DNA of 64,000 bases, taken from positions 3,968,001 to 4,032,000 of the forward strand of contig JAUCEF010000007.1 in the NCBI GenBank assembly GCA_033558025.1, given 5' to 3'. A model generated the notes under the pieces. The model had not been told where the DNA came from. It was given only the letters and a program-made list of their open reading frames with translations, and searched no databases. This stretch comes from Phytophthora sp. 'mugwort'. Its lineage: Eukaryota; Oomycota; Peronosporomycetes; Peronosporales; Peronosporaceae. This document shows positions 34,719-45,963 of the stretch, in pieces; within the stretch, counting starts at the first letter, position 1, and each line of letters starts with the position of its first letter. The position numbers were made by a program, and so were the translations under genes.

Positions 34719-35864
34719 TCAACGAGACCAGTTTCGGTAGTTTTGCCACGCAGGTACGCCGCTTTGCTCTTCCAGGGCTTTATTTGGATGGGTATCCTGG
34801 GAAGATTCACCTCGAAGTAGTCGAACGAATCCTGATAGCTGCAGTCCCGCGAGGCGGATAAACTTGCTGTGCACCTTCTGCTTGTTGCGGTCCAGCAAGT
34901 ACGTCACGTGGTCGTTCTCCGCGACAGAACGAGGCATGGGTTCCGGGGATATAAGCCCTTGTTGAAACAAACCCTTATCCACGGCAGATTTAGCAGTGTT
35001 GTGATGTAGCCGTGCCAAACGTTGGCGAATCAGCGCCGTGTTTTCATAACGCCGCTGCTGACAGCTTACGAATTTTCTGAAAGAGGTTTGGTCAGATTCC
35101 GCGATGTCCTTGTGGTATCCAAGCGCGAATAAACTCGAGGAGTGTGTTGTGACTGGTGGTACTGAGGTGGACGGGCTCGAAGGCACGAACCTGTCGCGCT
35201 GCCAGAGGAAAACCAATTGCGTGGGTTGTTCATATGCATTGCACGTCGCTATTGGCTCGTGCAGCAGGTAAAACTCGACTGACAAAGGCACGTGCCCGCC
35301 TTGAACTTTTGGAATCTTTTGTGAGGGAAGTATATACATTGCTTGGACCTTCGCCGATGGAATGATCGGACCGTATTTCGATCCCAGGAACCATAACTGC
35401 ATGTGGGACGACAGGCCACCATAATTGTTTCCAATGCAATTGCGAACGCTGTTAGGTAAGGTGGCTGGCTTGAGGTAACATAGATTGCTGATAATGCAGT
35501 TCCCATACCTTTCCCGGTAGACTTGGGCGGAGAGAAAACGCAGACAAATCTGCTTATTTCCCTGCTTTGGTAGCGCTTTCCGAATCGCTAGAGGAATTAG
35601 AACTCGCTTGTCGGATCCCGTGCTCCGGTTTGCTCGCTCACTGCGACCTGGGCCAGATTTGGGGAGATTTAGCGCCGAGGCGACATCTTGGCGGAGGATC
35701 AATTGGTGCACCCGGACGAACGATTCATGTGAGGCACTAAAATGAGACTTGATGGAGGAAACTTGCGACCAATTCTCGTCTGCAATGAAGACACAAAACA
35801 GCTCAAGGCGGTCATCAATCGATGCCGCAATCTCAGCCAGGGCTTCCCCTGATGTTGAGCTCAC
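34719..35864 (-). pseudogene. Gag-like/N-terminal frame of the YR retrotransposon
   Basis: A 381-residue frame. It contains KQICLRFLSAQVYRERYGNC followed by CYLKPATLPNSV and NNYGGLSSHM, a cysteine-containing region with the C..KP..LP pattern I associate with the N-terminal part of DIRS-like polyproteins in oomycetes. It is followed on the same strand by the reverse transcriptase remains. The start is arbitrary because the frame may continue from upstream pieces (35.9-36.1 kb, with a sequence like EALEAASVFLAELHVSELN). Confidence 0.5.
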
Positions 35865-37049
35865 TCACATGCAATTCAGCCAGGAACACCGAAGCAGCTT
35901 CCAGTGCCTCGTGCACCGCTGGCTGATACAGCTTCCTAGTGACTTTACAGAGAATGCCAACGGCCCCAGCCAGCACCGAGAATGCCGCCGTCTCTATTGG
36001 CACGGGATGGTATTCTTTGAGAAATTGCTCATATCACTTCTCCGTCACGCGAACAAAATGTAGGATCGATAGCCCAGTCTCCACTTCATCGTCACTTTCG
36101 TCGGAGTCACTCATCTGGCCTTGCAAGAACACAGGATCCTCCGCTATTGCTGTTCCTGAAGCAGTCACGGGTTGGCGCAACGAGGGTGTGGTTGTGTCCC
36201 TTATGTGAGATTCAACTTCGTCGAATATGGGTTCAGCATAGACTAAACCGGTGGGGTGAGGGCATCCGCCTTTCGTATAGAAGACGTGATCTAAAATAGG
36301 GTGGACTGCCACCTGGAACACTTCTCAAAGCTGGTAATGGCGAGCAATGGGAGGAGCCGGATTCCGTCGACCTGAATTCCACCTGCGTCAGCTAAAAGCA
36401 TTTTTGAGTCTCGAGTCGCAGTACAGTCGACACCGGTGAATTTGTTGTAAACCTGCACGTGTTGGTGTTTCATTTCTGAAGCCATGAAGAGGCTGGTGCT
36501 CTGACCCCCACAAGGCTGAGCGCATATATTTCGACGGCCACCTCATGAGTCGAGTCAGGCCGCTTGACACGAGCTTCACTCTTGCCTTGCTGCCACGCGT
36601 CCGACGCCTTCTACCTTGCCGTACGTGAAACCGATCACGCTGAACACACCAGGGCGGAGGTAAAATAGCTGGCAGACATTGGGACGCTGGAAAATGTCCG
36701 AGAAGGGAGAAGTCCTTAGAGGCTTTAGCTGCGGAGAAGAGAATTCGAAAGGGAGCGCTGTCGTCGCGTTCTCACCAACCTCCGCGGGTTCTATCTCTAC
36801 ATACTGCGACGTCGGGAAACTACGCCTTCCTCGCCGACTTATCTAGCCTAGGTTATTCCGTTGACTCTGCAACCTCCAACCCCATTTTTCGGGGTGATCG
36901 TGTTTGGCGTTTGGCCGTCATCCTCGATGCCTGTTTTCACTGCGTTCTAGCAGTTTTGCGGATCTTCGGCGTCTTCGGGCTAGGTGGTGGAGCTGGTGTG
37001 TGTGTGTGTGTGGGGGGGGGGGCTAGCGTCCGCCACGAGCTGGCGGGGG
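35865..37049. other. Region of broken frames and a GT/G tract
   Basis: About 1.2 kb. Parts near 35.9-36.1 kb may belong to the 5' end of the YR retrotransposon. A (GT)n-(G)n tract lies at about 36997-37022. No intact gene is seen. Confidence 0.35.
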
Positions 37050-37766
37050 ACTCGTTAGCTGGCTCCGCCGCTACGAACTACAGGTATGTCCTTGAAATTG
37101 CTTCCGTCGGTTCCCTCGAGATTTTCTATCTCATTTATTTCCTACCATTTGACCTGCACTTCCCAGCGTTGCGTCGCTGCGCTTAGCCGGCAAGACCGCA
37201 GATGGCGTGCTCCTTCAGGTCCTGTTCGAGGCCTCTGTCGGCAGCCCGGTATAGCTGCAACCTGGAAGCATGCGTAGTGGTAACTGCATAGGGTTTCATC
37301 AGGTCCTGTACTGCCAACGTACAATCACGCAAGGTCCCTAGTACTCACTTGGAGCCGTGCACATAGGGCGAGCTAATGGCCGCTGCGGCCCGCGGCCGTT
37401 GCTGCGAGCACGAAGTCGCACTTCTGGAACTTTCGCGGCTTGCCCATTGCTTTCTTGTGTGTCGCTCACGGGCAACACGTTTCTCTTTTCGCTAATGTTT
37501 GGCATCCCCAGGTACGTCCCGTCGGGAGTATTCCAGGCCTCCTGGAGGTTGTCTGCAAACTCGGCACCCACCCACTCCACAGTCACCGCATCTGGGTCAT
37601 GCGGGTGGAGGAGCGCACGCGTTCCCGGCGGGAGAGCCGCGAAAACGGTTAAGGGCGTCGTACCCCCCCCCCCCCCCCAACTTGTCCGAGTGTTGAGTGC
37701 GGCTTGTATGATCGGCAACAGGTGCGGCCACTTGGTCACTATTGCACCCCTCAGAAATGGTGACAC
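37050..37766 (-). pseudogene. Ty3/gypsy integrase C-terminal and chromodomain-like fragment
   Basis: The 142-residue frame 37766-37338 has LLPIIQAALNT followed by TPLTVFAALPPGTRALLHP, the region after the catalytic core of oomycete gypsy integrases. Further along the same strand (to about 37100) RWEVQVKW suggests a chromodomain remnant. A C14-16 run on the plus strand at about 37663-37678 encodes a glycine run and looks expanded. Only this end of the element is recognisable. Confidence 0.65.
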
Positions 37767-38600
37767 CAGTTTTTAGTCACTCAAAGAAGGACCTTGCATT
37801 GAGAAGACGTATATCGATTTAATATAGGGGTTTCGCCCCACTGAGCCCGAAATGAAGCTAATTCGCAGCCGTTTTACACTATAAGCTCTTACTAAAGTAC
37901 GTCATCATATCAAAAAGTTCGTCAGGAGGACTGACCATGTTTTCGCAGAAACTGAGAGCCGTCTTTGGTCAGCAGAGCTCATCAACCGGTTTATGTGGGG
38001 CAGACTCATGTATATTGTCTGTTTCATCCCGTACTACAGTTTGCCATTGAAACAGCTGGTGGGCGTCGCACCAGATAATATGTATTTATGGAGGTGTTGA
38101 CTAAAGCCTGTCGGCTTCAACATAGGTGTCTTTTTTTCTGAACATGGCGATGCACCTTGAGCCACTGGTCACTACAATCTCCAAGACCTTTAAGATTTCT
38201 TTACGACGTCCTTGCCGTTCTATGGGGGATTCCGCGCTATTCGGTTCTTCAAGGTGCTCCAGATGAGCTCTATTTAAGCTCTATCGGCCGCAGCGTGGGG
38301 TGGTTCGACGGCGTAGAAAAAACGAGATGGCCGTACTTTGTTCCAATGTTCGTCACTTGGTAACATTTGGAGGTTGATAGAGCTTCACCGACTGCATTAA
38401 AGTGGCAGTAGTGGCTTTAAGACTAAATATTATACCGGGTACAACAAGTAAGCAGAAATGTGTCAGTACAATATCAAATTTGAATCGTAAAAATACCATT
38501 CTTGAGTAGCCATTTCAATATTACCACCCTGATCTCTCAGGGTTTGGATTGATTTCTCACGGTTATTGTAGGATAATTCGTCTAAATGCATCCACCAAAC
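37767..38600. other. Region with no supported gene
   Basis: About 830 bp between the gypsy fragment and the piggyBac A end. A plus-strand frame at 38157-38363 has no known motif. Nothing else is recognised. Confidence 0.35.
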
Positions 38601-38618
38601 TTAACCTCTCCAAACCGG

Positions 38619-38638
38619 ATGCTGCATATATGCAGCAT
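38619..38638. repeat. Subterminal 20-bp perfect palindrome, piggyBac A left end
   Basis: ATGCTGCATATATGCAGCAT is a perfect palindrome that starts 14 bp inside the element end. Subterminal repeats are common transposase-binding sites in piggyBac elements, so this is a candidate binding site (inference). Confidence 0.6.
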
Positions 38639-39134
38639 AAAAAATGACTTTGGGTTTGTATGGTGTGTATTTTTCGCCATAGAACATACAAGCGTTAAGA
38701 CATACGTATGTCTTGTCTCTGTTTCGCCTTTCTTTTTCTTACGAGGATAGGATCAGCGTTTGTCTAAATTTAAATATAGCTTTCGATAGGTAATATCTGC
38801 GCCCACCCGATTTATTTCTTTTTGCGGAGGTGACGGCTCCAAACCAGTGGCTCTCAGGGCCGCTCCTAACCACGCCATGCCATGGAACGAAATAAACTCA
38901 CGTGATTGGACATGATTTTGTAGGGATAGGGACGAAACGCCATCCCCGGCAAAAGATCGGTGCCACCCAAAGCGACTTTGCCATACTGCCATTACCATAA
39001 TTTACAACCAACGCACACTAATCTTCGCCAGCTACACAGCTACATGCAACTAATGGAAGCAAGGTCGGCTGCGGTTCTCGGGTTGCTTTTGCTCGTTCTG
39101 ACTCTCGTGATCCTTCCTGACACATGACGACGGT

Positions 39135-40317
39135 GTCGTAACGCCAACACCTCGACTGGGAAAGCCACGCACAGCTGCTAGAGGAAGAAGGTGAGTTCCA
39201 GAAGTGCTACAAGATGTCCCGAGAGTCCTTCATGGCTCTTGCTGCTAAGCTGGAGTCGTATCTGAGAGCGGACGAGCAACAGTCTCGGAATCGGACTGGC
39301 ATTGAGCCGACAACACACATCAACAAGCTGCACATGCTATTGCGGTGGCTGAGCGGAGGCTCCTACCACGACATCCGCTTATGAGGTGGGGTCAGCGTAT
39401 CGGCATTTTATGGCTGCATCCATGAGGTCGTGGAAGCAATTATCGCGCATTCAGACTTGCAACTACAATTTCCTGTGACGACTGCTACGCAACGTCATGC
39501 TGCAAGTGAATTCAAGAAACTCAGCAGTTGTAACGTCATGAAAGGCTGCGTCGGTGATGTTGATAAATGGTTGTGTCCGATCAAGGTGCCGAAGAAGCTG
39601 AAGTTACGAGGGTGCGCTCTTTCTTTTCTGATATTACCAGAGATATGGAGTAATGGGCAAGCCTGTTGTGACCACCTGAGCCGTTTTGCTGCTGTCACAT
39701 GATCGAGTCCCTGAGGAACAGGAGATACAGTGGCCTGTTTGAAGTGATTGTCTGCTGTGGTGGATACCCTCCCAAATGGGCTGTATCTGGTGGGCGACAA
39801 CGCGTACAGAAACACTAACAAGCTGTTGACTCCGTTCCCCGGCCACGAATCTCTACGCCATATCATGACAGCTTCAGTTTCTACCTAAGTCAACTTTGCA
39901 TCCGGATAGAAATGGCGTTTGGATTGTTTGCAAATGGCGCGTGTTCAATGCACCAATGGAGATTGATACCGACGGGTCCTGCGCACGATACTAGCCGCGT
40001 GTATTTTGCACAACTGGTGCATTAACAGACGCCTGCTCGAATATACGGTTTTCTTGTTGAGGAGGATGAGGACTTGGTTGACGGATTAGCAGCATTGCCG
40101 GTAGCCGACGAGCCCCCCGCCGGATTTGTCTGAGGTTTCACCAGATAGTTCTCGTTATCGGTGTTTGTACAACTTCTCCGATTTGGCAGCTGATATTTCA
40201 CCGTACAATTCGTCGGAGTGGATTCGTGACGCTATCGTTAGTGTTTTGGAACGAGATACAGTGTTACGACTGCAACGCAATAGGATTAGACGTTCAACAG
40301 CAACTCGTGAAGAGTAA
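39135..40317 (+). pseudogene. PIF/Harbinger DDE transposase, broken
   Basis: Landmarks in order: HLDWESHAQLL, then KMSRESFMALAAKLE, NRTGIEPT, LRWLSGGSYHDIR, and an in-frame TGA at about 39382. Then come GCVGDVDKWLCPI (first catalytic D), LPNGLYLVGDNAY (second D), LLTPFPGHE, and FYLSQLCIRIEMAFGL (catalytic E). This order matches Harbinger nuclease domains (DDE_Tnp_4). Besides the TGA there is a frame loss near 39610-39700 and another near 39890, so it is inactive. The C-terminal frame runs to the TAA at 40315-40317. Confidence 0.8.
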
Positions 40318-40440
40318 CTACTGGAATATTTTTTAAGTCAAAATAAAAGATTTCTCTCTTCTAATACTTTAATAAATGTTAGTGTGTCATCCTACGTCAG
40401 CGCCGTGGATGCTGTGAGTTGAATGTTAGCGTTCGTCGCC

Positions 40441-41845
40441 TTATTCAAGAGCCGCCAGGCGGCTTTCGTAATGTTGTAAGCGCTGCTCGTAGAGTACAAG
40501 GCTATTAGCCAGCAAAGTATCCGTTTGACCCTCTAGCTCCGCTTTGCGCTGGCGCTCCTTGACGTGGCAAATGAGGTGGTGTAGCTTATCAATCCGATTA
40601 ATCAAAGCATCTTCATCTTCTGGTCGTGCGACAGGAACATGCGCTGCTGGGGCGGCAACAGCGGTTCGGTCACCAGCGACGATATCTGCCAGGCGATTAA
40701 TAGTTTTCGGGATACCGTCTTGCCATTTTGGAGCCCTGCCTGTTGTCAAGCTGTTACTGGAATTCTGCCGATCGATGGAATCCACTTCGTCGTCCTGGCG
40801 CATTCCACCACGAACGTAACCTTTGAGCTCAGGCTTGATGTCCGGACACGCTTTAAGGTATAAGACGTCCACGTTGCCCTCGCAAAAGTTGAAAAACCCT
40901 TCGGAGTTTTGGCCAGATACGTAGAACTTGGCATCCGCCTTGCCGTATCTGCTCATCACCTTTTTCCACATGTCGTACAGTCGTGCGTCTTCGTGCATCA
41001 CGATGTAGGATGGATCGATGCCGTGGAAATGCGGGTTGTCAACTGTGAAGAGGCCATTAAAAATCTGTCTTGTTGTTGTGGAACTGATCGGTTATCTCCT
41101 TCCAAAGCCGGGTCCTGTGGTTCACCTCGCCAGCATCAATTTCAGCACGGGTTGCAGCGTCGTCAGACGAAGCAATTCTGGATGCAAAATTGTCTGATAA
41201 AATAATGTTGAGTAGCCGGATGCAGCAGTGCTTGGTCTTTTGCAGACTTGGCTCGATCATATACTCGTCGTCCACCGTCGACTGGACCGCCATGCGAGCC
41301 GCATCATGGGCCCTCGGTTGTTTACTCTGCTCTGACTCTGCCGTTGTCCTTGGTAGACGAAGCCTTCGCTCTGTGCACTCCTTACGGAGTTGAACACAGT
41401 CCATGTATCGTAGCCATTGCAGGTTGGAGGGGCTACTTTGCCAGAGTTCTTCGCGGTCCAATTTGTTATAGGAATTGCACTTGCAGGCCGCATGACTACA
41501 GGTTCTGGGGCTCCCTGCGTAGCCGCAACCTCACCAGCGCAGTGAGCGTCTACCTCATCAAGCACAGCATCAATAGCGTCGAGGAGCCATTAGTACGCTG
41601 ACGAGCCCCCCCCCATGGCAGTACGCGAAGTCATCGGAGTCACAAACACAGACGCCAACTATGAAATCGTGGTGTTGCCCCGGATCGCCTGTAGACGCAG
41701 CAGAGGTGAGTGGCCCTGGCAGCGTACACGTAGCAGGATCACACGATAGAGCAGCTATACATGGCACCAGCGCAACCTTGACCCGCTTCGTAGGGCCGCC
41801 TATCGCGGAAGTGGTGCTCTTGGGGCGCTTGCCGTTCCTGTACAT
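40441..41845 (-). pseudogene. Harbinger accessory (Myb-like/ORF2-type) protein, broken
   Basis: Minus-strand pieces 41845-41570, 41565-41257, 41461-41057 and 41001-40441 form one protein in order. Conserved parts are WTAKNSGK..PPTCNGYDTW, RLLNIILSDNF, a WKEITDQF motif, then WKKVMSRYGKADAKFYVSGQ and GNVDVLYLKACPDIKPEL, with a coiled-coil-like C-terminus. PIF/Harbinger elements usually carry a second gene for a Myb/SANT-like DNA-binding protein. The position inside the terminal repeats, convergent with the transposase, makes this the likely role. Breaks include one apparent single-base insertion in a run of five A (plus strand 41059-41063). Confidence 0.65.
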
Positions 41846-44135
41846 GATGTTTCCTCGACAAGAATGAAAATGGCCATATGTTTTCTTTCGCGCGTCATCA
41901 GATATATTACCCTATGGCACGTCGCGGCAGATTTGATTCCTAACAACAAGATGCCATCTGTGCCACCATGACAAGATGAATGCGGTGGGGCATGGCATGG
42001 CATGGTTAGGAGCGGCCCTCAGTCGGCCTCCTCCTCCGCTTTTACCAAATTCGCCTCATTCGAGGACTTGCGGACGAGGGGCACAAGTCGAAGGAGAACA
42101 CAATGGTGCGGCCGATAGGCATAATCTTGCGCGATAGCGAGGTGACGGAGAGGGACCTTTCGTTCAAGTCCGTTTGGAAGAAGCTCAAGGGTCAAGGCTG
42201 GACACGCAAAGCACCACCGGCACACAGTCTGGACGAGCGGTACCGGTACATTCGACCGAACAGAAACCGCAACGGCACGAACGGGTTTGACTACTTCCTG
42301 GGCGAAGAGGCAGCACATGAGTACTACGCAAACAACAAGTTACGTTTGAATGCTCCTAGATATGGTGGCTGATCTAATAGTTAGTGTTATCCTTTTGTAT
42401 TTCTGCGGAACCAAGCACGTGGAGCCGCTCCTACGCCTAGCGCAACGCCAACTGCGCTTGCATCAGGCGATGCTCTGCTTGCTGCTGCTGCCCAAGTTGT
42501 TCACGATATCTATACCGCCGATATAGAATTAGCAGAGGCACGTGAAGCTGCACGTGCAGCTGAGGACCGCGCACCTATCGCCACGGTATCTACAGCTGAT
42601 GCACGTGCTGGTGATCATGGCCCGTGTGGCAGTGCCACAACTACAACGCCACCTCCTACTGTTCAACGTCACGGAAATGGAATGCGGCCATCAAAACGAC
42701 CTACGCGACGCGCACTGATGCAACCTCCGGGACAAACATAAAAAAATTTAATTTAAAATGGGCGCACAAAAAAAAAATATTCTTTTTTGAAAAGGATCCC
42801 CCCAAGGGCAAGGACACCAGCTCGAACCGCACCACCCAGTTCCCCAGAAATAATTGCGACTTCACCTCATGTTGAAGCTGACGATGTCAATCTAGCGACG
42901 ATGCGTGTTCAAGCTCTTCGTATGTGCTTGGCGATGACTCCGTGATGAATTCGCCTGGAGTACGAAGCGACTCCAACGATGGTATATTATACTGTTTATT
43001 ATGCCGTATGGTATGTTGTCTGGTATGGTGTCTGGTATGCTGCACTGTATCATGAATACTATGCTATCTGTCGAACTGCAAACTAACTGCTTCGTTTTCT
43101 ACTCTGTGATGAATGCCATGGAAACGCACTGGAGAGTGAGATGTTACCCGACAACGAATTGAACAACGTAGATGACAGCGAAAGCTCAGCTCTGTTCGGC
43201 ACAATGGATTCGGGCGATGAAGCACAGAGGATGACGTGGAGACGGGAGAGTACGGTTCGGAATACGAGGATGATTTATTCTGCGTACCTGAAGATGCTCG
43301 TGACGATGCTGATGAAACCGAAATTGCTGCCAAGGTTCTCTTCGCAGAAGCTTTCTGGACAGCTTCGGCGGAGAAGACGAAGTACTGGCCGGAAACTTGA
43401 AAAACGCTGTCTTGCGCAACATGTCGATCACGGGGTGGGACGAAGTCGTCGAACCAGACATTCACGAACATCGCATGAGCCTGTGGATGATACGAGGAAC
43501 TACCGTGTTTTGCGCCAAGGATACGCGGGGCCTACTGCCAGTGGTACTGCGGCAGCAGATTGCCGTGTGTTCAAACGACTACCACTAGGAAATACTTCCT
43601 CGGCGTCTTGACGAAGCGTACCACCGCTATCGAGAGAAGTAACGGCTGAATTCCGCGCTACCGAAGAAGACAAGACGTGACACCCAGCACGAGTTGGAAG
43701 GGACGAAGCCGATTCAACTACACGAACTGTGCAACCTCGTGGGTCTGCTGGCGGCAAGGACTATTGCTCCTAACCGTGAAAAAAATATATTCAACCACTG
43801 GAAAACGACGGATGAAGGTGGCATTTCACGCGGTTGCTTTGGATCTGTACTGCGTCGCGATAGATTCATGGAGATGTCGCGGAATCTCCACTTCAACCCG
43901 AGCAACGACCCTCGCGCACTGACTGATCGTGCTTGGAAGATCCGCAAGGTTGTCGAAGTGCTACAGCGAACGTTTGCACGTGGGTACATTGCGCCCGCAT
44001 ACTTAGCCTTCGACGAAGCGGTTCTGCCTCGTCAATCGAGTTTCAACAAGATTCGGGTGTACATGAAGGCAAGCCCCACAAGTGGAGCACGAAGCTCTTC
44101 ATGTTGTGCAGTTCCGTCATCGCGTACTGCATTCG

Positions 44136-44225
44136 GTAACGTTTTTTTGGTTGTACAAATTATTGTGCTGTATTATGCTGTTTACACTAACATGGAATTG
44201 ATGCTATTATCCTGCATATCAACAG
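44136..44225 (+). other. Apparent 90-nt intron in the piggyBac A transposase
   Basis: GTAACG at the 5' side, a CTAAC branch site near 44186-44190, and ATCAACAG at the 3' side. Removing it joins AYCI..R to FEVYCGKK with the frame kept, which matches the expected continuous DDE domain. Confidence 0.65.
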
Positions 44226-44487
44226 GTTTGAGGTTTACTGCGGCAAGAAACAGCATGCAAGCGACGCACACAAAGCAGACATGAAGTCAGGGCCTACCGT
44301 CGTGGTCCGAAACCTGCTCGAAGTGTTCGGTCGTGACGGGAGAAGGTAAGGAATGCGGTTAGTGGTGATTGATCGCTTTTATACAACTGTGGCGCTGGCA
44401 GTTCAGTTGCTGCTTAAACCTGTTGATATGCAGGATAATAGCATCAATTCCATGTTAGTGTAAACTGCATAATACAGCACAATAATT
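44158..44487. repeat. 72-bp inverted repeat; intron end copied in reverse into the same gene
   Basis: 44158-44229 and 44416-44487 are reverse complements with one mismatch, and the spacer is 186 nt. The left arm is the last 68 nt of the intron plus 4 exon bases. The right arm interrupts the transposase frame between QLLLK and GFYC, which are adjacent in related proteins. Confidence 0.85.
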
Positions 44488-45883
44488 GGGCTTCTACTGT
44501 GTCAGAACTATCATGACCAACCGGCTCGGCTATTGCAAACAAGTCACAGAGGAGAAGAAACTCGACCGGCTTCTGTTGTACGTGGTTCGTTTAAGGTCGC
44601 AATGTCCAACTTGGTGCCTAACATGAAAGCGATAAGCTGGTGGGATTCTCGCCCGTACATTTTCTCTGTACTGTTGGAAGCCTCGAGATTGCCAAACCAA
44701 GTGGAAGTTCCGTGACACAGAGTGGTGAAGGACTACCACGTCTTCATTGGGGGCGTGGATGTCCATGCCCAGTTGTGCATCCAACGATACTCACTCCAGC
44801 GCGCCGTCTGTTTCGCAAGTACTACAAGTCGTTGGTACTAGGTTTTATTGACCTGGCCATAGTGAATGGGTACATCGTCTACAAGGCGTATCACAAGAGC
44901 AAGGAGTCGCGGCCACTTACACACGTAAAGTATATGCAGCGATTACATCTCCAGTTGTGCCAGTTGCAGCCGGCAGATATGTACGAATCCAACACTTTTG
45001 GCGCGCAGCGCCAACCTTCCCAACCATTGTACCAGCCCCTTTCGAGCGGCAGCGCCCACGCATCCACGCACAGACCGCACCAAAGGGACGAATGGCGACA
45101 TGAATAATTGCAGGCGAAACGGCGACAGTGGACATGAAAGGTCTGCTCTGTTGTCCGAACCGACACACAGCGAGCAGCCACAACGACGTTCTATTGCAAC
45201 GACTGCAACACTACGGAGCCAATCTTTATCTGCATGCGTGCGCGGCGTGAAGTCCGGGGAGTGCGAATGACGTGCTGGGATATGTGACGTACGGAATGGA
45301 TGAACAGAAAGCTGATCCCAGCTGAGAATAACAAAGGTATTTGAGTACGTGTCAAGGCAAGTCAAGCGTTACTAGATACTCCATCGACGCCCGGGTACTC
45401 CGACTCAGCGCAAAAAAAAAGTAGGCACTAAGCTGCACATTATCCTGTCGTTAAACTGAATAAAGGCAGGATAGGAAAGTGTATTCGTGTAGCTACAACA
45501 CACTTTGAAGCACAGCATGTTTCCCATGTCTTCTCATCTGCTAATCCTGCACTGCGTCCTGAACCTCATCTTTTCACTCAAGTTTGCAGCTTTCAGATGA
45601 TTGCGTTACCTTGTAGGTGAACCCCCCAACTTCAATATATATATATGTGAACATTTGTATGGGAAGTTTTGATTTCAACTTTTCTGAAAATGAGGGGTTT
45701 TGGACGTGCAGGTTCTGTTCACAGGCTGTCAGTAACTGCTCCGTCATTTTCTGCCTTATGCTGCAGTATACACCATAACAGTGGATGGAATATGCGGGGT
45801 ATGCAGATTTAGGCAACTTTAGCACAGCTCTAACACTTCTCTGTACGGATCCCTATCCCATTTCATACAAACGTCAAGTCAAA

Positions 45884-45905
45884 TTAACCTGCGGATGCAG
45901 GTTAA
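45884..45905. repeat. Subterminal hairpin, piggyBac A right end
   Basis: TTAACCTGC and GCAGGTTAA form a perfect 9-bp inverted repeat with a 4-nt loop, 30 bp inside the right end. Each arm contains TTAA, the piggyBac target. Confidence 0.55.
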
Positions 45906-45963
45906 GTTTACCGTTTGATCTCCGGTTTGGAAAGGTTAAGCGGCGTAATGCAAAGTTTCTTAA

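Larger units (their letters stand above)
32457..35864 (-). mobile_element. Degraded tyrosine-recombinase (DIRS/Ngaro-like) retrotransposon
   Basis: On the minus strand the order is a gag-like frame, reverse transcriptase, RNase H, then tyrosine recombinase, and no DDE integrase. That combination marks the YR retrotransposons (DIRS, PAT, Ngaro). The element may extend to about 36.5 kb, where further broken frames occur. Split or inverted terminal repeats were not found by eye. Frames are broken in the reverse transcriptase, and the recombinase is incomplete, so it is not autonomous. Confidence 0.75.
38857..42018. mobile_element. Complete-ended PIF/Harbinger element nested in piggyBac A
   Basis: A 28-bp terminal inverted repeat (38857-38884 and 41991-42018) begins GGGCCGCTCCTAACCA and ends GCCATGCCATG, with one mismatch. 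It is flanked on both sides by TCA (38854-38856 and 42019-42021), the 3-bp target duplication expected of PIF/Harbinger. The 3162-bp element carries two convergent decayed genes: the DDE transposase (plus) and an accessory protein (minus). It lies 84 bp upstream of the ATG of the piggyBac A transposase. Confidence 0.9.
42103..45320 (+). pseudogene. piggyBac A transposase, broken
   Basis: An N-terminal frame from the ATG at 42103 contains LSFKSVWKKLKGQGW. After a frame change there is an acidic part (EYGSEYEDDLFCVPEDARDD) and AVLRNMSITGWDEVVEPD. The DDE domain has LAFDEAVLP (first D), LVVIDRFYTTVAL (second D, near 44370) and GGVDVHAQL (third D, near 44755). The C-terminus has QLQPADMY and remains of a cysteine-rich tail (FYCNDC, MTCWDM). 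An apparent intron lies at 44136-44225 and a sequence inserted at 44416-44487 breaks the frame. The catalytic aspartates are kept, but many frameshifts make it dead. Confidence 0.75.
38605..45935 (+). mobile_element. piggyBac-like element A, with a nested Harbinger element
   Basis: The ends are TTAA (38601-38604) followed by CCTCTCCAAACCGGA, and the reverse complement of CCTTTCCAAACCGGA followed by TTAA (45936-45939). That is a 15-bp terminal inverted repeat with one mismatch and the TTAA target of piggyBac elements. The total is 7331 bp; without the inserted Harbinger element and one TCA copy the piggyBac itself is 4166 bp. The transposase frame (plus) lies at 42103-45320. A 20-bp palindrome sits just inside the left end and a second palindrome near the right end. 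Confidence 0.85.

Noticed and set aside
36997..37022. GT/G tract as a regulatory element or telomere-like repeat
   Set aside because: A plain microsatellite next to a homopolymer; no telomere unit.
43141..43611. 156-aa plus-strand frame as a separate gene
   Set aside because: It is a mix of in-frame and shifted parts of the piggyBac A acidic region.
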